Notes: generated from the letters alone by a model not told the origin. A DNA stretch of 64,000 nucleotides from Cladopsammia gracilis (GCA_022457155.1 JAJGOT010000021.1:1201501-1265500); one strand, 5' to 3'. Numbered from the stretch's first letter, positions 1 through 10,787 are shown. Numbers and translations: made by a program.

Positions 1-418
1 ACATGGTATGTGGATACCAGTATTAAAATCCTTATCCTAAAGTTTCAGGTTTTAACTATTTTTGTTTCCGATTGGTAAAGATTTTGAATGTGTCACTCAA
101 TTCGTCGCGCAATTTCAGATGACTATAAAGTTTTGCCGCCATGTTGGAGTCCATAAGTGGGACTCCAAGATGGCCGCTCTATACATTTTAACTTAAAATG
201 TCTGATGGTCGTTCGCCTATAACTCTTGAACGAAATACTCGATTTTGAGCTTCAAAATTTGGCCAACATGTCTAGCTTTAAACTTTCTACAATTCCATAA
301 ACATTCCGGAATCGAAATCTGTTTTTTAATACTTCTGAATATTGACAATATGACATAAGTGCAAACCAAGAATATGTATATGAATATGAATGCTTGTTTT
401 ATTTTCTTTGTTTTAACA
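1..418. other. Left-edge sequence without a recognisable gene
   Basis: AT-rich sequence with no convincing coding exon. Its last 30 bases end in a pyrimidine-rich tract and TTTTAACAG, a good splice acceptor for the exon-like block that follows, so part of this stretch may be intron of a + strand gene that starts outside the window. Confidence 0.4.
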
Positions 419-545
419 GATCGAATGAAGTGGAGTACATCCCGAAAACTGTCACTATGACAACGGAAGAGCGCAAAAGAAGACATAAACATGGAAGTAG
501 CGTTCCTTGATAGAGCAGCTTTAAATAATTACAATATTCTATTTA
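419..545 (+). other. Candidate terminal exon of an upstream gene (mostly UTR)
   Basis: A splice-acceptor-like tract ending TTTTAACAG precedes a block that resembles 24398-24540 in order: an acceptor, AT-rich sequence, a GTCACTA..ACAACGGA..GAGCGCAAAAG core, then ACATGGAAGTAG. Both copies keep the acceptor as well as the exon, as expected of duplicated terminal exons. Read in phase 0, the phase in which tetraspan exon 4 ends, this copy gives I-E-stop and the other gives I-stop, so both could be short coding ends followed by 3' UTR. The gene it would belong to is off the left edge. An alternative is a non-coding repeat. Confidence 0.3.
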
Positions 546-612
546 CATTTCAAGTTCTGTAACATGCATGATGCACTTAGGGAGTAGACCGCCTCCTTCA
601 CTTTAGATGTTG

Positions 613-945
613 GAAGAGTCTAGATTCCATAGCTCAGAAGGAGGTCGGACACCTTATTGAGACTGGGGTAACTGGTTAGCTTTCAGTTGAGGTTGTGTTT
701 AGCAATTTATATAGTTAAATTCAGGCCTAAACAGCCCGAGAAGCTAGGTGGTACTATGGTACGGTAGGCTATGTAAGTTTAAGCCTAGCTGAGGTCACAG
801 GTTTAATCCTGAGTGTGGATTTTAGATTTTCTGTTTTACACTTAAAGATTTATTGAAAATGAAATTCTAAGTGTCGACATTACGTTATATAATTCTCAAT
901 AAGTGTCCGACCTCCTTCTGAGCTATAGAAGGTAGACTCTACCTT
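613..945. mobile_element. Foldback/MITE-like inverted repeat
   Basis: Arms at about 613-658 and 895-944 are reverse complements around ATAGCTCAGAAGGAGGTCGG, with a loop of about 240 bases. No coding capacity. No clear target-site duplication was found, so the exact ends are uncertain. Confidence 0.55.
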
Positions 946-1196
946 AGTGTTTGGTACATAATAGTCAATGTATATATATATATATAGCTATTTCAGTTAT
1001 GTGCAAGTAAAACATGCGATAAATAAGTTCCAAAGAGCCGAAATACTTTTTTTCAGTCTCTTATATTTTCACGCCGGCGCTAAACAAGGCGTTTCGACCA
1101 CGACGGCGACGGCAGCAAAAACGGCACTGGACAATAGGTTCAATGAGCGAAAATGATGCCTTTGCACGTGCGTTTTACATTTTGGTACATTTCTTA

Positions 1197-1443
1197 GCGG
1201 TCAGTGTAAAACACAGACTGCAGACCGGGGATGAAATGCAGACTGAGGGTAAAATGCAGACTGCAGACTGCAGACCAAGGGTAAAATGTAGACTGAGGGT
1301 AAAATAAAATATTAATAACCCTAACCCTAACCCTAACCCTAACCCTAACCCTAACCCTAACCCTAACCCTAATCTGCAGTCTGCATTTTACCCTCAGTCT
1401 GCATTTTACCCCCGGTCTGCAGTCTGCGTTTTACACTGACCGC
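1197..1443. mobile_element. Foldback DNA transposon carrying telomeric repeats
   Basis: The element is a near-perfect palindrome that begins GCGGTCAGTGTAAAAC and ends with its reverse complement. It is flanked on both sides by ATTTCTTA (1189-1196 and 1444-1451), an 8-bp target-site duplication of hAT-like type. Inside each arm are units of the form AGACTGAGGGTAAAATGC. The centre holds about nine CCCTAA units. It has no coding capacity and must be non-autonomous. Confidence 0.8.
1317..1372. repeat. Interstitial telomeric repeat (CCCTAA)n
   Basis: 56 bases of uninterrupted CCCTAA repeat, the complement of the TTAGGG telomere motif used by cnidarians. It sits in the loop of the foldback element 1197-1443 rather than at a chromosome end, since sequence continues normally on both sides. 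Confidence 0.95.
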
Positions 1444-1451
1444 ATTTCTTA

Positions 1452-2060
1452 GTCGTTCCGCCCTGCAAAACAACAAAGTCAAACGATAAAATTATAGGTT
1501 TTGTGGAGAAAGTGAACACACGGCGATAAATTTTCCTTTCTCTATTTGAACTTAAGAGCCATCAGTACAAACTCAGCTCCTGGACAATCAGTCACATTAG
1601 ACAAACTAAACAAATTGAAATAACTGCAAAGTAGTTTAAAATAGCGCGTATTCCTTCTTCTAGTGACGTTTTCCTTGTTGCCGCCGTCGTCGTTGCTTAA
1701 ACTCCCTAATGCAAAACCGAAGCACTGATGGTGAAAATACTCTCGACACTCAACTAAAAACTGCTCTAATGAGACATCCATCGTTGTTATTATTTTGAGC
1801 GGAGTTCATATAAATTTTATATGAACATTATCGTAAATAGAAGTAAATTAAAGTACATTTTATTCCATATCATATCAACTTATGTAGTACACATGTAAAT
1901 AAAGATAAAAGTAAACAACTTATTATCGATTCCGTTTTTTTTTTCGTAAATAAAGTAAAAGTGCCGTTTGATTACTAGTCAAGGTTTCGGAAGTTTGAAA
2001 ACGTTAAAGCAAACTGAGTCAGTATTAAAAAGTCAGCTATTTGGTAAGAGTCAACATTTC
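1452..2060. other. Unannotated AT-rich stretch
   Basis: No convincing exon on either strand. The short open frames here lack family signatures, splice-site support and biased composition. Around 1920-1960 there is a T-rich run. Confidence 0.4.
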
Positions 2061-2063
2061 GTA

Positions 2064-2755
2064 TTACTGCGCCTTTCAATAACATGCGGAATAGCGTTCC
2101 GCCCAGGTGACGTCATATTTGGCAGCATTGCATTGTGGGATCGAAATGCGGACAAATATTTCAAAATGGCTGCCTCGGAAACACCAGTTTTTGCGATTCC
2201 TGTACATGTTGTGGATAATAGTCCAGTTTCGAATTCGCTATGACCGCTGAATTCAAACACCAATGACACATTGATACAGGGTTAGACTCGACCTGATGTA
2301 AAATATTCACAAATACCGGCAGAAGGTGCGTGAAATTTGAAAATTAAACAATAGACAGAGCTCTGAACAGGTCATCTTCTCGCCTGAATTTGTGAATATT
2401 TTACATCAGGTCGAGTCTAACCCTATATCAATGTGTCATTGGTGCTTGAATTCAGCGGTCATAGCGAATTCGAAACTGGACTATTGTCGAGTTGTACCCA
2501 AGAACACTGCTTCGTAGCACCTGTTTTTTCGTAGCTACCTGCATAGTTGCGTTATTCCCTGCCGTCAATCATAATTAATACGAAACCCAACGGACCATGT
2601 AAAAACGAAACAAACAAAATGAATCGAAATCTACCAATCATAATGCATGGACGTGACCTTTTGAACTCTTTGATGATTGACGGCAGTGTAAAACGCAACC
2701 GTTGGTGGAAATTTGAATTTCAAATTCCGCATGTTATTGAAAGGCGCAGTAAGGC
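2064..2755. mobile_element. Nested inverted-repeat element(s)
   Basis: Outer inverted repeats of about 30 bases lie at 2064-2094 and 2725-2755 around CATGCGGAAT/ATTCCGCATG. Inside are two further hairpins. The large one has arms 2196-2310 and 2391-2502, nearly perfect over about 105 bases, with a loop of about 80. The small one has arms 2546-2576 and 2671-2702 around CTGCCGTCAATCAT. This looks like a MITE hit by other foldback elements. No transposase is present. Confidence 0.55.
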
Positions 2756-2759
2756 GGGC

Positions 2760-3115
2760 TTCTACCTGGATTTGAATGAAATTTTAAGAGGTTTAAAGAA
2801 GGGATAGGAGAAAAAAAATGTTGTTTTGGAACACCAACAGACAGTTGATACCCACACAAGAGCACCCCAGGTTGATAGTGGACTATTTTGGTTTCCATCT
2901 ATTTATTATTACCTATTATTTTCTTAAATCTTCCATATTTCTTATTTCCCTAAATTTCACAAATCCTTTGAGAAAAACTATTCCCTCCCAAAATACCCAA
3001 AAATGACCCAAAAATTTAAAAGACACACCATAATATAGACTCGCGTTTTAAGCAAGATATTTTTGGTTTGCTTGAAACGTAAACGTGAAAAATGGCATTT
3101 AGGTAAAGCCCCCTT
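2760..3115. other. Unannotated stretch
   Basis: AT-rich sequence with no gene, splice-flanked exon or structured repeat that I can support. Confidence 0.35.
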
Positions 3116-3119
3116 TTAA

Positions 3120-3395
3120 TGTTACAATATAACTTCGGGGGTGTTACCATGCAGTGTAACAGTTCTAGCGTCTCGAAATGATACTTTAAACCCCAATATC
3201 AAATTAAAGCTCATAGAGCTGGCTATCTAAATGTTATACCTTTTATTTCCTAATATAATGAATTGTCGAATGTTTTACGAGTTATTAATGCGAGCGAAAT
3301 CAGCTTTTGAAAGCTACAACTAAAAGTGATTTTTATAGTTTGCTAATTTGCTTTGTTCTTGGGTTGCCGAACCCGAAGCGCTAAAAAAAAAAAAA
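3120..3395 (-). mobile_element. Partial copy of the TTAA MITE found at 39895-40612
   Basis: Read on the minus strand, this stretch follows the last 290 bases of the element in ABC intron 4: poly-T then AGCGCTTCG, GAGAACAAA..AAATTAGCAAA, TCGACAATTCATT, TAGATAGCCAGCTCTA, TTTAATTTGATAT and the end CCCCCGAAG..TACACTG. It appears truncated, with one end missing. Confidence 0.6.
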
Positions 3396-3418
3396 CGTTT
3401 CTACGTTTTCCCATATCT

Positions 3419-3582
3419 AATAGACAATATTCGCATTCTCGGTATTGAACTGGAACTAGCTTACAGTCTGGGCTAATGTGGTGGAATATCATTAAAAATA
3501 TTTGCATGTGAAAAGATTCCCACATGAGCCTCGACTGCACGCTAGTTCCAGTTCAATACCGTGAATACGAATATTGTCTATT
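3419..3582. repeat. Hairpin inverted repeat
   Basis: Arms 3419-3468 and 3533-3582 are about 50-base reverse complements around GGTATTGAACTGGAACTAGC with a loop of about 64 bases. Probably a small foldback element. Confidence 0.6.
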
Positions 3583-3766
3583 GCAGTGAAAAGTTACAGA
3601 AGATTTTAGAAATACAGCGAACAAATAGTAGAGTAATCGCGCGAAAATTGTTCTAAACGAAAATGTTCATCAAAAATTCCTAGATACTTTTTCTATTGTA
3701 TGTTAACCCGGTTACTGTCCAAATTTGAGGGAAATCAAACAAATTACCTTTTAGTTTTAGCTTTTT

Positions 3767-3850
3767 AACCCTCGGACGTGCAACGGGGGGCGGGGGGCCC
3801 TTAACCCTATTCAGCCTGAGAGGGGGGGGGGGGGGGGGGAGGGGGCATAA
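3767..3850. mobile_element. Truncated TTAA-MITE end plus poly-G tract
   Basis: TTAACCCTCGGACGTGCA matches the left end of the element at 4046-4632, and is followed within tens of bases by a run of about 20 G (near 3822-3846). The rest of the element is missing. Confidence 0.45.
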
Positions 3851-4045
3851 AAAAAACATAAAATGATACCAAAAGTATCAAATTCCCATGTTCACGCGGA
3901 CTGGCCTTTTCCCTTTCCATTTAGACCAGTAAGAACCAGTTCTTTCGGGACAGTCAGTTCTAACAAATGGAAAGCACTCTTAGTTACAAAGACCTTTGGA
4001 GCTGACTTGCTGTTAGCATTAGTAATCAACGTGAAGAACTTTTAA

Positions 4046-4632
4046 CCCTCGGACGTACACGCAAACGTATACCCCAACCGTGGTACAAGGGGGGAGGGGG
4101 GGTGGGGGCGTTGTTGCAAACCCCCCCCCCCCTTGGGTTTTTGCGATGTTGCAATATTTCGGAAATCTTTAACATCTAATCGATAGTCCGCGATGTGCTC
4201 TACAAGATAAGGTAAATATTATGGGTTGTAAAGCCGCTGGGGGTCCGTGACGTCATCCAAATTCAAATTTATCGGGAAAATGCGGAAATTGCAAATATTG
4301 TTTGCTAGAGTTGTAAAATAACATACAATTAAACATTTTGATGCTTTTGGTAGCATTTTACATGTTTTTTGGCTGAAAAAAGGTGAAAACATGTATTTTT
4401 CTTCAAAAATGGCTTGACCACATGTTACTTATGACGTCATATCTCGTTACCATAGCAACCAGTTGTCACCAAATTTTACAAAACTGTGTCTCAAGGATAA
4501 ATGCTACTGAAAACGGCATGTGGTAATCTTAAATGGTCTTGAAAATATCGGAGAAAAACCTTAAGGGGGACCCCCCCCCCCCCCCCCCCTTGTACGTCCG
4601 ATCATCATCATCATCATCATCTTAACCGAGGG
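4046..4632. mobile_element. TTAA-flanked MITE (CCCTCGGACGTAC family)
   Basis: It starts CCCTCGGACGTACACG and ends CCGAGGG, flanked by TTAA (4042-4045 and 4633-4636), the target used by piggyBac and Kolobok superfamilies. The right terminal repeat is split by an ATC microsatellite at about 4601-4621. Interior blocks recur at 6110-6440 and 8633-9076. Poly-C and poly-G runs are present, and there is no coding capacity. Confidence 0.7.
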
Positions 4633-4872
4633 TTAAGGAAGCATTCATTATGTAACATGTAGTTTTGAGGACATTGGAGCTGACTCCAATGCATACATGC
4701 CTTTATGTTCAGTCTGTCGTTGTCGCAGTTATACTTAGCGTAATGAGGCATTAGTTTGGACAGTAATAGGTTATATTTAGAGACATTATTTTTGAACAGT
4801 CAGATAATTCACTATTATCTTTATGGATAGCCCTGATGCGGGGACACGTCCCTTTTAGTTGGACGAGGCAAA

Positions 4873-5097
4873 TGTAACGAAATGTGTTAGTTATTTGTTA
4901 TGCGCGAGCTAGAGGAAGACGGTAGTCGTAATAAGATGTCGTTAAGCGGTATACGTAATGGTAGGACATAAGAGGGGACTACGCGTTGTAACGGCGGCAC
5001 AACACGGGGACACAACACATAGTTAGTTGTGCACTTGGAACTTGTTTAAAAATAAAGACTGTTGACTATTGGTTGTGGTCTTTCTCCTCCCGTTACA
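4873..5097 (+). mobile_element. Candidate solo LTR
   Basis: The 225-base block starts TGTAACG and ends CGTTACA, the TG..CA inverted termini typical of long terminal repeats. It has an AATAAA signal at 5051-5056 about 40 bases before its end. No second LTR, primer-binding site or gag/pol is nearby, and the flanking 5 bases do not match, so a diverged solo LTR is the best reading. Confidence 0.45.
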
Positions 5098-5585
5098 ATA
5101 TCGTACAAAAGGCACTAGTTATAGTTATTTGTGTATAGTTATAGTATGTTTCGCAAATCATCAGTGCGTCACTTCCTTTTCCGTGAGTTTCTACCATAAA
5201 TTGATGATTTTGACAGTGACGTCTTGGCAAGGTGAAGGTTTGGTGCGTAAAAAAAACACGAGGAACAGTGTTTCATCAGATATCGAAACACCGCGAAGCG
5301 GGTTGAAAAACGAGGCGCAGCAGAGTTTTTTAAACCTACTTCAGGGTGTTTGGATACCTGATGAAACGCTCTTTCGAGTGTTTGATATAGCTTCTCAAAC
5401 TGATCGTTAAATGAGGAGAAAACGAAGGAATAAAAGCACCAAAACCTATGCAAATTATATTAATTAAGACAGGATATCAAAACCTCCTTCACGGTGGTGA
5501 TTTCCTTTGTGTTCTCGCCTCGTTATTAAGGATTTTGTGAATTAATTATTAGTTATTATTATGATCGACAGGCATACCTGTAAAC
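5098..5585. other. Region upstream of tetraspan pseudogene copy 1
   Basis: Contains a short inverted repeat (about 5268-5292 against 5346-5371, around GTGTTTCATCAG). No TATA box or other promoter element can be called with confidence. The last bases before the ATG read CCTGTAAAC. Confidence 0.35.
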
Positions 5586-6109
5586 ATGGAGGTTAACTCA
5601 GCAAACGTCTCCAAAATGGCAAAGCATCTTGCCATTGTTGACATCATTATCGGGATTTTTCTGCTCTGTTGTGGCATCGCCGATCGAATCGTTCACGGAG
5701 GGTTTTATTGGGAGCGAACCGGCTTCTGTATTTTGGAGTTTGGATCGGCATATGGGTAAGCAATTGTTTGCTTTTGAACAAATTATATGAGACAACCAAA
5801 GAGAAACATTAAGCATAACTGACGTAGATGGTCGTTTTTTGTTTCCCTGGTTTTGTTACCGGTAGGTACTTTTATAACTAAAGTACATTTGTCTAAGCTA
5901 GCACAGTTTAACCTGTTCAAAACTCAAAACCCAGGCTCAAGAACGCAAGCCGAATCGGCGTCTGATTTAATGTATGAGCAGGAAGTAATGGAAGCCTCGC
6001 AAGGCTTCTCGAGATGACGTCAAACCAGTAAATCTAGTCCCGTAGCAAGGCTAAAATAACTGCGGAGCCGAGCAAATAGGCCGAGGAAAACTACCCCCGT
6101 CAAAAAATA

Positions 6110-6440
6110 GACTTTAGGTAAATATTATCAGTTGGGGCACTGCTGGGGGTACGTGACGTCATCCAAAATGGCCGCCAAGGTGGCCGCCATCTTGGATTCT
6201 ACTAAAAATTCAAATTTATCAGAAAAATGCGGAAATTGCAAATTTTGTCTGCTAAAGTTGCAAAATAACATACAATCAAACATTTTGATGCTTTTGGTAG
6301 CATTTAATATGTTTTTTTTCGCTGAAAAAAGGTGAAAAACACGCTTTTTTCGTCAAAATGGGTTGACAACATGTTACTTATGACGTCATATTTTGTTACC
6401 ATAGCAACCGGTTGTCGCCACACCCCGCCCTCTGTACGTC
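6110..6440. mobile_element. Partial copy of the CCCTCGGACG-type MITE
   Basis: Shares ordered blocks with 4200-4470: TGACGTCATCCAAA, AAATTTATC..GAAAATGCGGAAATTG, CATTTTGATGCTTTTGGTAG, ATGTTACTTATGACGTCATA, TTACCATAGCAACC. It ends near GTACGTCCGAGAGTTAA. It lies in intron 1 of the tetraspan pseudogene. Confidence 0.6.
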
Positions 6441-6854
6441 CGAGAGTTAATACGGCAGAGTTTTACCTAGAAAATAGTGATACCTTACCCCTTTTTGTTC
6501 GTTCTATTACTTGCAGATGTGCGTTACAGGAGGCCTTGGTATTCCTGCTAGCGGCAAAGAAAGTACAAGTTCCCGCAATGCTTTTGTAAGTATTCTTAGT
6601 CAGATGTCGGGCATGATAATTGTTCGTGTTGAACATGTATAACAGACGGAAGCGTATAATCCCAATTAAATTATGTTTTCTAATTCACCAGTCATCTGGT
6701 CGGGTTCCAATCTTTCCAGTTCACTGTCAGTTTTCACATTGGCTCTTAGTTTGTATATGACAACAGAAATAGGTGGAAATACACTTGACACATAGAAAAA
6801 ATGCTATTCGCAGCCTTAATGTGATTTTTTCCTGCTGTTACTTTGTGAGAGTAA

Positions 6855-7064
6855 ACTGTTATTGGAAACTGGGCAGTGTGTGCTGCTGCTAGTTGGCCCC
6901 TTGCCGTACATGCTGCACACAGCAACAGGCGAGTAATCTTACGTAGCCGTTACACGATTGTTAACTCGTGGTGGTAGTTTGTTATAGTTTGTGATTGGAA
7001 ACTGAGCAGCAGTACACTGTTTACCCCTTAACTTGTACATGCTGCGCATAACAAGAACAGGCGA
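6855..7064 (+). pseudogene. Two decayed copies of the exon-3 3' end
   Basis: The blocks at about 6855-6930 and 6984-7064 each contain ATTGGAAACTG.GCAG followed by a TGCTGC-rich segment and end CAACAG or GAACAG before GCGA. They match the end of exon 3 in copy 2 (I-G-I-W-A-A-L-C-C-C). The matching donor positions read GC rather than GT. The spacer TAGCCGTTACA..GTTAACTCGTGG is shared with copy 2. Confidence 0.65.
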
Positions 7065-7645
7065 ATAAAATTAATAAGCAATTCCATAATGTAAATGATT
7101 TAAATTCAGCATAAGCGTTCTGCTAGAGGGATCATCGGGTAATTAATGACTTCTGAAAAAATTGTGGTATTTGACAATGACTGACTTTTCGATAGTCTGA
7201 GCGAAAGTCATTTTCATGGAAAACCGTCAATTGAGGGCATAAATGTTTGACTGTTTCTGTTATTGGTCAGATTTATCATGATGTTATTGGTTGTTAAAAC
7301 TAAATTCAGTGATTGATCCGTTTCGATCTGTCTATTGTTCCTGTAATTGATCTGTCTATTGATCTGTCTACTGCTTCTGTAATTGTCGTCTGTCAATTGT
7401 TGTAAAACGACAAATGACAAGGGCAACAACCAGAAATTAATACCATCAACTGACGGTTCACAATTTGCATGACTCTGAAGATGACTTCCGCTCTTTTTGT
7501 TGAAACAAGAGTTGTGGTTGACTTAAATTTGTAGTTCTGTTACTCTCGATGAAAACGCAGAAAAGTGTAAAGCAAAAGACTATATTACGATAAAGAAAAG
7601 TGGTTTAAAAACAATATACCTCTTTTCTTATTGAAAATAATACAG

Positions 7646-7996
7646 GGACAACAAGTGATGTACGGCGCTTCCAACCCAGCTGCGGAATACGTCATGACCC
7701 AACTGTCTGGTGGTTTTCCTGTGACCGTTCCAGTGCATGCAAGCGGTATTATGGTTGCAGCAGAGGACGTACAACCACCTATGGCCCTATTGCCTGTTTC
7801 CGATGCATCAGAAGAGCAACCTCTGATTGCCACAGACGGACCACAGCAGCAGGTTCAGCCACAGTTTGTGCAGATTGGTCCACCAAATGCAATATCGGGC
7901 ATATGCTCCTCACCTCAGCAGGCTGCGATTCCTGATTCATATGGACATGTAGGGTACATACCGCTGCAAAACAAACAGGTATGGCTGACACTGTAG
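7646..7996 (+). CDS. Exon 4 (cytosolic tail) of tetraspan copy 1
   Basis: After an acceptor ending AATACAG, the frame starts GQQVMYGASNPAAEYVMTQL and runs through MVAAEDVQPP and QPQFVQIGPPNAIS to QNKQVWLTL-stop. It is rich in Pro, Gln and Ser, as expected of a cytosolic tail. The same motifs are in copy 2 (MVAAQEVKSP, PQFVEIGPPNAIS) and copy 3 (VVAAHGVQPP). The end, CAG followed by GTATGG, is also a possible splice donor and is conserved with copy 2, so the true end could lie in a further exon. The frame is intact although the rest of this gene is broken. Confidence 0.55.
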   Translation, partial: GQQVMYGASNPAAEYVMTQLSGGFPVTVPVHASGIMVAAEDVQPPMALLPVSDASEEQPLIATDGPQQQVQPQFVQIGPPNAISGICSSPQQAAIPDSYGHVGYIPLQNKQVWLTL

Positions 7997-7999
7997 TTT

Positions 8000-8630
8000 G
8001 TATAAAAAACTGAATGCAAAATTATAGGACTCCAACACTTTAGCCAAAGGCCAATGTAGCCAGGACAATACTAAAACAAAGCTCCGAAGTAGGACCGTCA
8101 ATTGCATGATTGCAGTAATATAGAACCACAGAGGAAAGAAGATGAGAATCTGGAGCCCAGAAGGACAATTAGACCGAAGCAGAAAGGAACAGGGAGATAT
8201 AAATAACATGAAATATAAAGACCAAAGAATGGGATATCAGCATAACTACAGGACCCCAAGACAACATCCAAAGTCTCGCGAATTAAACCGCAGCAATACA
8301 AGACAGCAGTCAAACATGCCTTCCAAAGGTGCCTTCCAAAGGTGCAGGCCCTCGACTAACCAAGAATAAAAATATATAGAAAATATGGGGTGGAGTGCAT
8401 GACTTGTAGCAAAGCTATCATAAATGCCATCATGTGGCTATATGAGGTTCGGGATAGGAGTCACAAAATTACTTACATTGATACAAATACACTGAAAAGC
8501 AGTATGTCTGAGCTCAAAATAATGGAACCTGATAAGGAAGACATAAGGGATGAATGCAATTGGACCAGTGACAAATTGCCTAACTTTTCTTCCCTGACAA
8601 ATCACAGGCCCGTAGCAAGCGATAAATGTA
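8000..8630. other. Stretch with open frames but no recognised gene
   Basis: Both strands carry frames of 60-110 codons here. None shows a known motif, splice-site support or similarity to the flanking genes. Nothing functional can be supported. Confidence 0.3.
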
Positions 8631-8632
8631 CA

Positions 8633-9080
8633 GCTACTGAAAACCGCATGTGCTAATCGTAAATGGTCTTGAAAATATCGGTGGAAAACCTTAAGGGGGG
8701 TGGCTCCCCATATATGCATGCCTCCCACGGCATGCATATGCAAGCAAGTGACACACCCAAACACCAACCCCGCGGTCTGGCCAGTACCTTACGCATGCGC
8801 ACAGCCATATCACCCGGACATGGACAGCTGTTTCGTCGAGTGTTAGGACTCATCAGCATGGCATAGCCGTCGGACCCCTACACGACCCGAAAGTCGTTTT
8901 TAAGTGCCCTTTACTGCCAAAGCGGATGCAAGCATCTCTTTAAACGCCAGCTAAGAGGTTAAATATTTTCGAAATATTGTAACACCGTAAAAGCCCCCGG
9001 AGAGAGAGGGGGCTTGCAACCACACCCCCCACCTTTGTTCCACTGTGGTGTATAAGTTTGCGTGTACGCTCTAGGGTTAA
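8633..9080. mobile_element. Rearranged copy of the CCCTCGGACG-type MITE
   Basis: The left part repeats 4508-4568 in direct orientation (GGTCTTGAAAATATCGG then CCTTAAGGGGG). The right part (8940-9076) is the reverse complement of 4040-4190 and ends in the family terminus before GGTTAAG. The two halves are therefore in the arrangement expected of a near-complete element with a diverged middle. Confidence 0.5.
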
Positions 9081-9328
9081 GATATCAGTAAAGGTGGTTT
9101 CACGATCTCTAATTCTCGTGATTTAACGCACTCGTGTTCCAAGAAAATCCGAAGAACATGAGTATACATTTTCTGAAAGCTTAAGGTGGTCTTTCACACA
9201 AAAAAATGTTTGTTTTTCTTTTCCAAAACATTCCACCATCCTGATTAATAGAGTTATGTTCTCGGAGTTAAAAAATCAGTCACTTTAGGTTAAATTACCC
9301 ATTGGTTTATTTTTAAACGGCCCCTTAA

Positions 9329-9682
9329 AGGGGCATTGTCATGCAGATTTTGCTGTGTTTTGGTCAAACTGCACTAAATATATGTGACAAAATACCTTAA
9401 TAATATAAAGTGATTTTATCAAAGAAGAACAAACCATAATAAGTTTTTTCTGCGATTTTTCCACGACTCTTGGGAGGAACTTGAAAAAAAACTGGCCAAT
9501 TTGTTTCAAGTTGCAATCCATTTCCATCCTGGCCATCCGCAGCCAAAGATAACGAATACTAGTCTCTGTGCACTGGTAAAGTATTTGTTAACACAACTGG
9601 ACCGTCATTTTAAGGTTTCCATTGAAACAAATATGTTTTTTGGCTTTCCAAAGTGATACTAAAAGTAGCTGACAGTGTCCCT
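9329..9682. mobile_element. TTAA-flanked MITE (AGGGGCATTGTCA family)
   Basis: Begins AGGGGCATTGTCATGC and ends GCTGACAGTGTCCCT, with TTAA on each side (9325-9328, 9683-9686). 354 bases, non-coding. The same family recurs at 10079-10291, 52119-55293 and 62162-63104. Confidence 0.7.
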
Positions 9683-10078
9683 TTAAAATAAGGCCGATTT
9701 TTATAAGAACAATTACTTACCACCAAATGATTGGACGTCCATGGAGTCAACTTTACTTTGTTCATAAATAATCCATGTTGGCTCTGAACCTGGGAAAACA
9801 GTGAGCTTTAACTTGTTTTAATTATTCAATTTCATTTACTACATTATAGTTCCAGAAAATGGAGCTTTTTCAGGTTCGCCTCCTAAAGAATTATGTACTT
9901 TCATGATCCTGAAAATTTCAGAAAATTTCGCTAAAATGCGAGAGAGATTTTTATAAGTTTCTCAATCCGTGGATAAATGTTATTTGAGAAAAATAGTCTC
10001 AAAGTTAAGACAATAGATTTTAGATCAATTATAGGCGGGGGCGATTGCATTCATTTAGCACGTTTTATGAGCATTTAA

Positions 10079-10291
10079 AGGGGCAGTATCATGAGGGCGA
10101 AACTTGAAAACGTTGAGCCGGCGTTTTCAAGTTCAAAAAGGCTGTCGAGAAGTGGAGGTATTTGTTGAATCAAAAAATTCCGTTTAGATAGCCGGAAGAA
10201 AGAAAAAATCACTTTTAACAGTGATATGTACAAAATCCCGGTGCAAGAATAGTGAACAGTACCGCGCGTGGAACCTCGTAATACTGTCCCT
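10079..10291. mobile_element. TTAA-type MITE, short relative
   Basis: Starts AGGGGCAGTATCATGA and ends TAATACTGTCCCT. TTAA is on the left and TTAT on the right, where one copy of the target has probably mutated. 213 bases, non-coding. Confidence 0.6.
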
Positions 10292-10527
10292 TTATTTATT
10301 TCAAATTTTTCCAACACCCCCGTCAATAAAATAATGGTCCGTTCCTAACCTTATGCAGCCTGTTTTTTTTTTTTTAGTTCCTGAGCCTGGGGGTGGGGGG
10401 CACATTCCTCCTTGTAACTTCAAAAACATTAAGGCTATGACAATGAAACCTAGAGAGTACATAGTACGTCCAAAACTGTCTCCTTTGCGGTCCGCACAAT
10501 GGAACGATGACGTCATATGACGTAGTT

Positions 10528-10551
10528 ATTGATTGATTGATTGATTGATTT
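10528..10551. repeat. (TTGA)n microsatellite
   Basis: About six TTGA units, inside a block related to other dispersed repeats here. Confidence 0.85.
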
Positions 10552-10587
10552 ATTAGTTTTTCCACTAAATCGTTTTTAAAAAACTCA

Positions 10588-10787
10588 TTACCTAATTATA
10601 GAGCGTATGCACATGACGTCACGGCGGCCATATTGGTGTACCAAAACAATAGAACGGCGGCCATGTTGGTGTACCAAAACAATCCTGTGGGATTTGAACG
10701 CTTTTCTTATGTTAACACTTTCTTTTGTTCCAATAAATTTGCATAGCTGCTTGCCACGTGAGTGCATACGCTCTATTAGGTAATTAG
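10588..10787. mobile_element. MITE with TACCTAAT/ATAGAGCGTATGCAC ends
   Basis: Left end TTACCTAATTATAGAGCGTA and right end TGCATACGCTCTATTAGGTA are inverted repeats of about 25 bases. Internally, GCGGCCAT.TTGGTGTACC appears twice. No coding capacity. Confidence 0.6.

Larger units (their letters stand above)
5586..7996 (+). pseudogene. MS4A/CD20-like tetraspan copy 1, degenerate
   Basis: Remains of a gene parallel to copy 2. Exon 1 (5586-5755) begins MEVNSANVSKMAKHLAIV and keeps TM1. It is 170 bases long, so the GTAAGC donor falls in the wrong phase. The expected V-W-I-G-I-W ending is present in another frame, consistent with loss of one base near 5727-5729. Exon 2 (6517-6585, MCVTGGLGIPASGKESTSSR..) has good acceptor and donor sites and is 23 codons. 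Exon 3, which should encode TM3 and TM4, is missing except for two decayed copies of its 3' end (about 6855-6930 and 6984-7064). Exon 4 (from about 7646) keeps a complete tail frame. A frameshift plus loss of two membrane segments makes a working protein unlikely. An unusual two-TM product cannot be fully excluded. Confidence 0.7.

Noticed and set aside
5069..5453. Overlapping 113- and 94-codon frames on opposite strands
   Set aside because: They arise from a hairpin repeat and have no family resemblance or splice context.
8098..8767. Several 70-110-codon frames on both strands
   Set aside because: No motif, no splice support, overlapping on both strands, partly within a MITE copy.
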